NCBI GenBank assembly: GCA_007449985.2
Contig: VIIQ02000245.1
Span: forward strand, 1-64,000
DNA from: Desmodesmus armatus
Taxonomy: Eukaryota > Chlorophyta > Chlorophyceae > Sphaeropleales > Scenedesmaceae
DNA: 64,000 nucleotides
Reading direction: 5' to 3'
Both the position numbers and the translations under genes were made by a program. Shown here piece by piece: positions 22,901 through 34,338 of this stretch. Each line of letters begins with the position of its first letter. Within the stretch, counting starts at the first letter, position 1. A model generated the notes under the pieces. It worked only from the letters and a program-made list of their open reading frames with translations. It did no database searches and was not told where the DNA came from.

Positions 22901-25900
22901 AGCATGACTGGGCCCTGTCCCAGGCACTATTGCTGAAGCTGCTGCCGGAGCAACAAGCTTTGAAGGCATATGCTTTGCCTTGCACTGGAGACGAGGTGCT
23001 CGGCATAAGGGAGGAGATGACGAGACTGTTCCAACTGGATCTGGCGGGTTTCGTGCAGACGTACACGTAAGTCATTCTTCTGCAACACCATTATGGAGAA
23101 TACTGCACACTTGTCGTATCTCTGGTTTTCAACAACATTTCAAGGATGTTGCGCTTGGCATGACCGCCTTACTCTATCTGCTTGAATCAGCTAAATGCTG
23201 AGCTGGTAATGACAAAGGCACAAACCACACAAGAATACACACATACAATGCTGCACGTTGCTCCCCGCTCTGGTCCCGTGTCCATGCAGAGATCTTGTGC
23301 TGGTTGGACATGCACAGAAATCACCAGCCATCAGCGCCCAGACGGCCCTCAACAGCTGGCTGCATGATGGCGTTGTGATGGCTCTGCGTCAGTACAAGGC
23401 TTCACTGATGCCTGGCAAGCTTGAGGTGAGTGCATTGGGCGGAAGTCTCGACTGCAAAGAGTGTTTCATGGCCTGCAGCACACGTCCTCAAAGCACAACT
23501 GTACAGAGCATCGTGGGATGCACCACAGCACTGCACAGCATGGCAATCCTTACAGATCATACCGTACTGTACGGCATGTTTGTGTGTGGTGTGGTGTGGT
23601 TTGTTACAGCTCAGCATTGATGGAACAGTGTCCCATTCACGGTGATAGCCAGCAAGTCGAAGGCTCACAGTGCCCTATGGCAATTATCAAAAAGCCAGGG
23701 AATGGCCATGGTTAGCAAACTGTGGACTGACAAGCTGACAATGCACCGTCCTGGTTGGTGATGGCATTTGTGAGGCAACCGATGCCTAAGCAGCTGTAGG
23801 CAGCCCGTGTGCTTAGAGCCTTGCAACATTGAAACATATGGCTCCTGCGTCACCTGCTTTACAATAGTGGATTGCCATGTTTGTGGCCTGTGCCGCAGCT
23901 TTTGGATGCTGGGAGTGGCGGCTTCCCGTTCATGATCTACTGGCTGGAGATTCAGCAGATGGCCTTGCAGCTAGCTGGAGGCAAGCCAGGACCTGCAGCC
24001 AAGGCTGCCGCTCTGCAGCTTTTGGAGAAGCTGCCCCACAGTGCGGTTATCGCAAGGTAAAGAGATAGTTGCGCTGAAGGCGTCACCAGAGTGCTGATGC
24101 CATATGTAATGCTACACATGCGATCAACCAGCTGCTGTTGCATCGTTGAAACCCATACATGCATGTGGGAGGCATACCTTGTACAGCTTGTGAATCGGCC
24201 AGGCATACATGCAGGTATGTAGTGTGGGCAGGGGAACCTTTTGCTACAGAGAATCCACTCTCTTGTGTGCTTATTTTTTAGCATCTTGTCCAGCATTTTG
24301 CTGCTTGTGACCTGAAGTTTCTTTGTGAAACTGTGTTGCTCACCGATTTGTTTTGTCTGCTGCAGGTCAGCTTTACGTGTCTGCAACAGGATTGTTGCCG
24401 CACAGTCAGCACCACCAGCAGACCATTTGCCCACCAGTGTATTCAGGATTCAGCCAGAGCTGCAGGCCAGGGCTCTGGCACGAGGTGACCGGCCGCTCGC
24501 TGCGCAGATCCTTGCAACAGGAAAGCTGCCAGATGTGGTCCAAGAGCGGGCAGTAACACCCTACCACACACGCAGCAGCAGCAGCAGCAGCACACAGAGT
24601 GTGCAGTCTCCTGCTGCAGCAGCAGAAGAGCTGCTGCGCTTGCTGACATCACAGCCGGGCAGCTTGTCGTCTGGGGGTGCCTCCAAGCTGCTCACTGCAG
24701 CCGGGAGTGCTGGCGCTGTGCCGCAGGCGTACGACCCTGCGCTGGGCACAGCACTCGAGCAGATGCTGCACGAGCAGATGCAGAAGCGCAAGCATACTCT
24801 GGATGATCTGTGGTTTATGGTGGGGCTGATGCAGCACAGGCTGCTGCAGGCAGCTGGTGGTGATGTGGAGATGGAGGCGCTCCTGTTGGGGCCTGGCGCA
24901 ATGGCCGGTGAACACATCAAGTAAGCAGTGCCCGGTAGCCCGGCATGCTGTCCATGTGTAGTAAGATGACTGCCGCATGTGCACGACTATGCTGTTTCCT
25001 ACATTTAAGGAAGTGCCAGTGTCAAAATGTAAGCTGCCCGCATGCAGCTCATACCATGCTCGAGCGCTCGCCCTGCTCTGCTCAGCTGTGCGTGCTTCAA
25101 AAGAGGTGCTTGGCACAGGGCTGGACGGGAAACCCAGTCACTGATAGTTGCAGCTATGTGCTGCAATGTTGTTGGCAACTGGCACAGTCGTTTTCCCTGT
25201 CTTTGCAGGCCGATAGGAGACTACTTTGCTGCGAAGAAGCACACAGCAGACCTGTTTGCTCAAGCTGTCTGCAAGGCTGGCTGGCGTCTGAGCAGCAAGG
25301 CGGTATGCGAGTTGGCCAACTGCTCGGTGTTCGAATTCGCTCCGGCTTCGGGGCACAGCTTCCGCAGCAGCTTGTGGGGGTGTGCGGCTCTGCTGTCTGA
25401 CCCGCGGCACTGGCTGGACGACAGGCTTAAAGGAGACGGCAAGAACGCGTTGACGTTCACAGGTCGATCGCTGTCCAGTCTAGCGTGGCTTGCGCTTTCT
25501 GACGATGCGCTGGCCGCGCAGATGCCTGCAGACTATGAGCTCGTCAACGGGCTCCACTGGTAAGACAAGTACAAAGTTCAAGTTCAGCAAAGCACGCCTA
25601 ATCCTGCGGTAGTTGGGGCTGAGCGTGCATCTCATGGAAAGTGTGACAGGGCTGATGTTTTGAGCAAGCAACTGACAGCTGCAACAGCTTGTTCACTGTC
25701 TGGTAATATCGACGAAGTTGGGCATGTGAACCAGCAAGAGCTGGCGGTGAGGATCTCCAGTCTGACAATCTGACTGTTGTCTGTCCGCAGGACCAGCTAC
25801 CCTGACTCGATCACCACGGTCCGTCTAAGCTGCTGGCACATCCAGCTGCTGCTGTCGTCCTGTGGCTCCTTCTCTGCTCTGGAGCCCGCCGTGCAGGCAT

Positions 25901-28900
25901 TTGTTCAGGCCACTGCCAAGTGTGCTGTGCGTTTCACTGGCAGCTCCCTGGACATGCCAGCTGTGCTGGGCCTGGTGGAGAGTGTGCCGCTGCTGCACGC
26001 CACAGACTATGAGCACGCCCTGAAGCTGCCGGGTGCAGGTGGGTGTTGGCCAACTGTAGTAGGTGTAGCGCAGCCTGCTGCGCTAACTCCTGCAGACCTC
26101 ACAGACTTGGGCCGGCTGACAGTTGACACTGTCAAGTGCTGAATGTGCTGTCAGCCAGCACCCTGCACTTTCTGCGCTGGTTGCTGTGAGCATGCCATGA
26201 GCAGTGCTTGGAATCTGAGGGACCTGTTGAGCAAACTCCCGACCGCGACTGTCAGCACGCGTTGGGGGTGTGCAGGATGCCTGCAACTGCTGGCACTTTT
26301 GACATGCTATTGACCGGGTAGCTACTATCTAGCAACAGCAACAGCAGTATGACTTCATTTTGATGTCCGCTTGGATCCCCTTGCAGAGTCTTTGGAGGTG
26401 TTTGGCAAGGTGTGGGCAGCAGCAGTGGCCGCTGCGACCGACCTGCAGCTTGCAGCCACGCCAGCCTTTGGCGGGAAACGGCCCAGCTTGCCGTGGCTGC
26501 TGCGGCACCTGCAGGACAGCTGGCGGACGGTGGAGGCAGCAGCTGCCAGGTTCATTGTTGCTGCGGTTGCTTCGGACACAGCCCGCAGCAAGAAGGCCCT
26601 TACGCTGCTGCAGCCAGTTGTTGCTGCAGCCCAGCGCCTCCTGCAGAAGCAGAACAGTCCTGACAGCACAACAGCAGCCCAGCAGCTGCTGTGCAGTGTG
26701 CTGGGCTGCCTCAGCAGCGCCCAGGGTCTGTCGTACAGCGGGGTGGTGCAGCCTGTCATGCAGGATGTGCTGACTGTCCTGCAATACGCAGCAACAGATG
26801 GCCTGCAGCTGCAGCTTTCTCAGCTGCCGGCTGCGCTGTCGGCAGCTGTGTCAGCCGGTGCAGCAGCAGGAGACCTTAGCTTCCTCCAGGCAGCAACTGA
26901 GGACGGTGCTGCAGCTGCCCTGCAGCTGCCTGAGCAGGGCCGCTCCCTGCTGCGCTGGGCAGCAGTGTCAGGCTCAGCACAGGGCATGCAGGATGCGTCC
27001 TGTGCTGAGACCTGCAGGAAACAGCTGCTGCAGCTCTGGGATGTGGCAGTCAGCACAGGGGATCCTAACCAGGTGCCCAAGGACGCTGCTGCAGGAGTAG
27101 CAGCAGCGGTGGTGCATGATGCTGCTGCTGGTGGCACCCTGTGCGATCAGCTGCTTGATACTGCAGCTCTGTCTGCAGCTGTGGCTGCTGCTTTGCTGGG
27201 GGCTGCCTGCCTGGGTGGTTCAGCACAACCTCTGGCAGCCAAGCTGGCAGTCGTGCAGCAGCTGCTTGCGCACGTGCAGCAGCATGACGTCCTGCAGCAG
27301 CTGCAGCCTGCAGTGCTGGAGGATGCCCTGCAGGTGTTGCTGGGCGCTGCTGCGTCCTCTGAGGGTTCAGCTGGTGTGCCTGCAGAAGTGTTGCCGCTGC
27401 TTGGTGCCTTGCTGCAGTCCGGCGCTGCTGTCAGTACACCCTCAGCACAGCAAGTGCTGGTGTGCATCCGCACACACCAGGACTTTGATCAGCAGCTGCA
27501 AGGGCTTCTGCAGCAACAGCAGGACACACCTCATGCAGCTGCAGCACAGGTGCTTTTGTGCACACTGCTGCAGCATTCAGAGGCGCAGGCAGTGCCAGCA
27601 CAGCAGTCGTGGCAACTATACCAGCTGCTGCTGAAGCTTGGTGGCGCTCAGCAGCTACCCCAGAAGGACATGCTGGCAGTGTGCAGTGTGCTCATCCTGC
27701 AGCAGGGCAGTGCAGCAGGCACTGACACAACACCCAGGCTGCTGCAGCTGTGGCAGCAGGCGGTGGCTTACGCAGGGTCCGTTGCTGCTGCTGTGGACCA
27801 GCTAGGCAGCAAGGCCATCCAGTGTACCTTGCCAGCTCTTGTAGCAGCAGCGGGGCAGCAGCAGCAGGCACTAGAGGTAGTTGAGCTGATGCCGGCCCTC
27901 CTGCCAACCCTTGCGCAGCTATGGCAGCAACAGGAGCAGGAGCGGCCAGTACCTGCTGACCAGGTTGTGCAGGCGTGTCGGCTGTGCATAGCTGCAGGTA
28001 TTGTGGAGGCAGCAGATGCAGCAGAGATGCTGCTGCCGCTGCTGCAAAGGCCGCAAGGAAATACTACAGCATCACCAGCACCACAGGAACCTTCAGCGGA
28101 GCTGTACATCGAGTTGCTGCAGCTTGTGTGCAAGCACTCCGGGCCGGCTGCAGTGATTGAGCTGTTCAATAGTGCTGCCCCACACTTGGTTATGGAGCTG
28201 CAGGCAGGGTCAGAACCAGCCGCAGCTGCTGCAGGGTCAGCCGTTGCTGCTGCTGTGTCAGTGCTGGTCACTGCTGGCAGCAGCCAGCAGCAGCAGCAGC
28301 TGGTGCAGCTGCTGTCCAGCAGTGAGGGTGACACAGTGCTGCTTGCTCAGTCAGCACTGGGTGCTGTGCTGACAGCAGCAGCAGGACCTCAGGCTGGTGC
28401 TGTGGCACTCCTGCTGCATGCGTCGCAGCAGGGCGGGAAGCAGCAACCGGCAGCACTGCTGCAGCCTGCAGAGCTGGACAGGCTGTGCTCGCTTGTCTGC
28501 AGCAGCAGTGGCAGCAGCAGCGCCCAGGACCACAGTCCATACAAGCTACCAAGTGCTGCAGAGCTTGCAGCACAGTGTACTGCTCAGCCCTATGGCGATC
28601 CATCGTCCATATCAGCAGCCGCAGCAGTCATGCTGGCCAACACCAATGCTGCCGACCATCCACACCTGCAGCCAAGCTGTGCAGCAGCAGCGCTGGGCAC
28701 TGTGGTACTACCCCCAGCAAACGCTGCTAGCACAAACAGCAGTGCAGCAACAGCAGCTACCCCGCCCCCAGCAGATGCCCTGCAGGTCAGCAAGGTGCTG
28801 GCACAGCTGTGCTTCCAACAGCTGCTAGCAGGCCTGTCTTCGGCTACAAGCAGCATGGATGAAGATGCAGGGGCAGTTTGTGCTGATCTCAAGGGCTCTT

Positions 28901-30819
28901 TGGCGGGGTGGGTGCCTGCACTGTCTCCTGCAGCAGCCGCTGCAGCCATGTTTGCTGTTGGTCTGCACTGGGAGCAGCTGGCGGCTGCATCAGCAGCTGC
29001 AGGGGCGGGGGCGGCAGCGGCCCTTCCAAAGGCTCAGATGCAGCTGGCGTTGCCTGTGCTGGTGCTGGAGCTGTATCAGCGGGCCAAGTCATCTGGGGAC
29101 AGCCTGGTGTTTGATCTGGGCCTGACAGCTGCAGCGGAAGCAGCAGAGCTCACAGGTGACTGGCATAGAGGTGAGCATCAAGGCGGCTGTGATGTTTATA
29201 CTGACTTGGGGGCTATATGGTGCCGTGACTGATGTGCTTGCAGCTAGATGAATGAGGGTGTGGTCTGCAGCTGTTGTGCTGGCTGCATCCCTTCCAAGCC
29301 AGAGCATGCACGTGTTGTCAATTGGACCCATGCGCTCAGCACAGCTGGTTTTTATGTAGACACTGGTTTGCTTGCCAACTGGCTCTGCGGCTTGAGTGCT
29401 ACTAAAGTACTTGCTGAATGGCAGCAGCTGGTTCACGCCGTGAACTATCCACAACTCTCTGCCAACAATTCGCCTGGGCTGTGTGTGCGCCCGCAGGCGA
29501 AACCATTGCTGCCACTGCTCAGAAGGCCTTCCAGCAAGCAGCCGCCGAGGGCAGCAGGGGCGGCAGCAGCAGAGGCAGCAGTGCCCAGTGGATACCAGTG
29601 CTGCCAGCAGCCCGCAGTGCTCTGCTGTCTGTGAAGGTGCATACCCAGGGCGTGGCAGCAGCAGGAAAGCTTCTGACAACAGAGCTGGAGGAGCAGCTAG
29701 GGGTGCAGCAGCAGGGGCAAGGCAAAGGCACAGCAGCTGCTGGACGCAAGGGCAAGGCAGCTGCTGCGGCCGCTAGGCTGCCAGCAGCAGCAGCGGCTGC
29801 CACCGCTGCAGCACCGGCAGCAAGGCTGCTGTCGCTGCCAGTTGTCAACAGCTTCCTGGCAACTGCGGTCAAGGTTGCGATGAGTCATCAGCGTGAGGGG
29901 TTGGAGGAGGAGGCTGAAGCAGCAGCACGGGCGGCTGTGGATGTTTTCACAGACATCTTCAAACTGCAGGTTGCGGCTGTTAGCCTAGCTGCAACTGGTG
30001 CAGCTGCTGCTGTGCCGGCAGGGGGGCAAACAGTCTGCACCCTAATGCAGACACTTGGGCGCATGCCTTGCAGCTACATGATTGCCTGGGGTCGTTCACG
30101 CAGGTGTCCAGCATCGTCCTCTCTGCCTGCAGACAGCAGTTGCCAGGGGTCAGTAGTGTGACCGGTATACAGGCTGTGCTGGCTGCTGCAGCAGCGGCTT
30201 TCAACGCTGCTGGTAAGCACACGCTTGCAGTGCAGCTGCTGGATGGGTTGGTGGCGGCTGGTGCGACAGCTGTGTCGCATCCCATGCTGGCGCAGCAGCT
30301 GTGGGATGCGGTAGAAAAGAGCAGCGAAGCTGAGCAGGTGAGACGGGGGGCATGTTCAGCAACTATGGTAGTGAACATGGCATCACCTTGTAGTGAAACT
30401 GCAATCCTGTTGCTGGGTCAACCAATATAGGGTGTGCCTGTGTTTGTCGGCCCTTCTGTTGCTGCCATTCTCACACAACATGCCAGCCAGTGTCCGCACT
30501 GCACCCATGCGCTCAAACAGGCTCATCGTTTGACGCCCCAACAGATGCTCTGAAGTTTGTGATCAACAGCCAGCCCTATGGCTGACTTATGCATGTGGTG
30601 TTTGCTTTGTGCTGGTGTTTGCGCGTTGTTGTTGTGCCGCAGGAGTTGGCGGGCCGCTTGTTGGAGGGAGATGAGGGCATCCTTGAGCTGCTAGATGTGA
30701 CGGAGGGGCAGTCAGGCAGTACAAGCAGCGGGGAGGGCTCAGCCGCAGCTGTGCAGCTCGTGAACCTGGATGCTGCTGAAGCCATTCAGAGGCTGAGAAA
30801 GAGTCTCCAGAGTACTTGA
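19949..30819 (+). CDS. Very large (2203-residue) predicted organelle-targeted helical protein, 13 exons, family not recognised
   Basis: Exons: 19949-20504, 21278-21737, 22297-22585, 22861-23066, 23290-23425, 23899-24056, 24366-24920, 25209-25559, 25791-26038, 26387-29155, 29497-29969, 30104-30337 and 30643-30819. All 12 junctions use GT-AG and all phases close, ending at TGA 30817-30819. The start MLRQGVHSSLPPAARCRQHC is basic and lacks acidic residues, like a transit peptide. An internal duplication (LGTALRSLKAED/LGTALKPYFSED) lies near residues 69-90. Exon 10 alone encodes ~922 residues of Ala/Leu/Gln-rich helices (AAAVSVLVTAGSSQQQQQLV type) that look like a long alpha-solenoid. I found no PPR, OPR, TPR or HEAT consensus that I would defend, and no catalytic motif. 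Unlike most neighbours, its introns have no poly-G/C runs and no exon-edge echoes. Confidence 0.75.
20852..20920. repeat. Perfect 17-bp inverted repeat in intron 1 of the 2203-residue gene
   Basis: Arms GCCAGGGCGCAGCCACC (20852-20868) and its exact reverse complement (20904-20920) flank a 35-base A/C-rich loop containing ccctaaaccccaaactcc. The arms are GC-rich and would form a stable RNA or DNA hairpin. It could be a small non-autonomous element relic or a small-RNA precursor; the sequence alone does not decide. Confidence 0.85.
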
Positions 30820-33180
30820 TCAGAAACAGTCAGTACCCTGATGACATCAGCTCTATGGTACAGTGTTGCTGGCTTGGCTGTATGGTTTCATGGATGTATG
30901 TATGCACTGGATGTTCTGGGTGAATGCACTGATCATGTACATGTACAGCTAGAGTGTGGTTTGAACAGTGCATCACATCTGCACTGTGTTGTGTTGATGC
31001 AGCCCATTGAAGAATTTGTCAATGCTGCATGGGTCACTTGTTGCTGAATTGACTGGATCACATTTGCAAGCCGGTTTGTGACACGGCTGTGGCTACTGGT
31101 GACTTGGAAAGTCACAGCAGGCTGCATGTCTTGGTCACCAGTTCATGTTGTGGCAAAATCCTGCATTTCCATGGCATGTCATTGGCATGCATGCCTGATG
31201 GCACAGACATGACTACAACCCTGCCTACTCCCCTTGATGAGGGCAGCACATTTTTCCAAGACATGTCATGGCCTGCCAAGCTGGTGTTTGTACTGCAGCT
31301 GTCTCCTGTAACCACCATACACATCACATGCTCGAGATCTTTGCTTAGCCAAGCCCCTCACATTGACAATGACAAACGTCACTTACAGACACATCACATT
31401 TTTTGGCCTGGTTACTGCAGCTAACAGCTGCCTACAACCACTGGCACGCCAGAGGGGTCTGGCAACCGCTGTCTCAACTGTGCTAGTGTGATGTAGCAGT
31501 TGACAAGTCTGACTGCTGTGTAGCACCTGTGTATCAGGTCGGACTGCATCACGGCCTCTTGACATTGCCTCAAACAGCCTGTGCCACAGTGTGGCACACA
31601 CACAGCTTCAACATCCACCTGATGTGGCTGAGCCACACACCTGATCAAAGCCCCCCCCCCCACACACACACACGAACAAAGGCTGGCTTGGCATCCCTGG
31701 GTTGACATGGGATACCAATGAGTCGCTCATATGGTTGTGCACCAAAATGTGCACTTGCAACAAGGTATGCTACACGACGTCAAAAAACTACATTCCCAAG
31801 CAACCACCATCCCAGGGTATATGTCATGCAGCATCCGTTTGTTACGACCGTGCAGCTATGCCATCTCTGCCAGGCCACCGCGGCACCGTGACACATGCGT
31901 GATCACATCATTTGATGTGCGGCACATCACATGGCCCATTCAAATGGCCCCTGGGGTGACTGCACCCACTTGTCAAGCCACCCTTGCATCCTCAGTGAGG
32001 AGAGGACAGGACGGCTGCCATAAGGTCAGAGTGACCAGTGCCAGTGGCACAGTGGCCACTGTTGGCAACAGGCAACAAGCAGGATAGCATTGCATGATCA
32101 GCTGGACAGTGCTTGATCAGCCGGTGCAGGAAGAAACCTGCTTCACCCAGAAGGGATCAGCATGTTGACCACAGGCTAGGCTGCCACAAAGCCAGAAGGC
32201 ATAATGTAAGGAATAATGTAATACCATGGCGGTCCACATGGCGGTCTGCATCACGGCACACTCTGTACAGCAGTTCATACATCATTGTTGGCAACCACAA
32301 CCAATGTTGTGTCAACAGCACCTCAACAACACAACACATGCAATCAACCACAACTATTGATCCACAACACCACAACACCACGACATACAACACAAACCCA
32401 CATGTGGCATCGATGACACTGTCTCTGGCAGAGACGGTCTCTGACTTCACCACATCCTGCCAGCAAGCATGCGCTGCTGGCCCTGTATTGCGGCCGCCTG
32501 ATACAGGTGTTGACATGTATGGTGTATGTACATACTCCCAAGCGCTGTTACAGCGCTGTGCTGCGCACAGACACCACACGCCGCATGTCATCATGACCAT
32601 ACATGACCTCTGCACTTTCATACCAAGGCTGCAACATGCAAACACACTTGCATCACCTCACCACACACATCGTCATGTTTGCTCACACCTACCCTGCCAT
32701 CCTCAACATACTCCCAACCTCCTCCAAAGCACTTCAGCTCTAACCCGGCACCCACCCCTGCAGCAAACTGTTTTGACCCCTGGGCCCTTGATTTGGCTGC
32801 CATGCTGACCTTTGCTTGCTGTACATCATGTACAATCGGATTGTGTTTGCAGGCCCCGGTGGCCCAGTGTGCTCTTGCCATGCAGGAGACAGACCTTCAC
32901 CAGAGGAAGTCTTGAGACGCCACCACAAGGCCTCACACAATTGACCACTTTTGTTGGTTGACGTCCAGGCATTCCCAGAGCTGGATCCGAGTGCCCTGCA
33001 GATACCAGGTGAAACATGCAGCAGCAGTGATGGTCAAGATATTGATTTTTTTGGTTTTACCAGGGGGGGGGGGGCGTAAGTAACTGATTTGTGCCCAATC
33101 AATCATCCAGGGCCTGCAGATCCATCATGCACATCGGTGATCGGTGATGAAGCAGCAGTGACGGTCGGGATACCGATAAC
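30820..33180. other. Convergent intergenic region, no gene seen
   Basis: This lies between two convergent 3' ends. A CAA/ACAAC-rich stretch at ~32285-32400 and repeated short CATG/ATGTCATGGC words are visible. The open frame at 32113-32808 has no motif, no good splice context and unusual composition. TGTAA occurs near 31309. Confidence 0.45.
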
Positions 33181-34253
33181 TCAAACGCTGCCGCAGATCT
33201 TATTGGCATCTGCAGCTACCCTCAAGACACGGTCACTATGACAGCCGCTGGCGGGGCCCGTAGCACAAGCCACAACCTGGCCCCGTCAAGGCCCAGGACT
33301 ACCGTTCTCATAGTAGGGAGGTCAGGGTTTCGTAGCCATGCGACAACTCACCGCAGCAGGGTTGGCACCAACGATGTCGAGGCACCTGTTTGGTGCGCTG
33401 TAGGGGCGCAGGCGGCCCAGGCGGTCGCTGAACCAGCGCTGGTTGGGACCAGTGTGGCAGTCAAAGATGTAGACCGCAGCGCCTGCAACGTGAACAGGTC
33501 GCAGGGCAGGGGTTACTTGCAGATAGCATCTCAGATCTTGCACCAGCCTGCGGAGAGGGCCCGGCTTGTGCAGCTGTCAACCAAGACTGCAGAGTCAGTC
33601 CAAAGTTCCTGCCTCTTCATGTCATTACCACTGTGCTGATGCATGCGTGTATGTCTCCGCATGTGTGGCTGGCATGGCAGTACCGAAGTACCTCAGGACA
33701 CTGTCAAAGCTAGAACACTTTCAAACATGGCAATGCTTCCAGGAACACATGGCAGTATGCTGCAACAGCAAAATAGTGTGTGATCATAGGATAGGATCGG
33801 TCTTCACCTGTGTTGGGTGAAGAGGCATCCAAGCACTTGGCTGTGTTGTGTGTGCTACGCAGTGCGCCCCTCGCATCCAGCTGCCAGCGCTGGTTGTTGG
33901 CATTGTTGCACTGCCACATCACAACCGGTGCCGTGTTCTGGTAGTTGAAACTGAACACGTCAGTGCACAGGCCGTTCAGAATGGAGCGGATCGCGTTGTT
34001 CTGCACAGCAGCCCTCCCCAGGAGGCCAGGGGTCAGGTCGGGTACATTGGTGTTGAACACCTGCTGGGTTTGAGTGCCACATTCCCAGATCTGCAGGAAG
34101 TTCCCGTTGGTGGTGCTTCTAGCATTCAGGTCGAGACACTTGTTAGGTGCCACGTAAGGGTGCAGGCGCCTCTGTGCATCGTAGAACCACTGCTGGGCGG
34201 GGGAGCCGTTGCAGTCCCACACTTGCACTCGAGTGCCGTCAGCTGCAAGCATT

Positions 34254-34338
<85 letters not shown>

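Noticed and set aside
32113..32808. 231-codon plus frame between convergent genes
   Set aside because: His/Thr/Gln-rich because of a CAA/CAC-rich stretch; no motif, start context or splice link.
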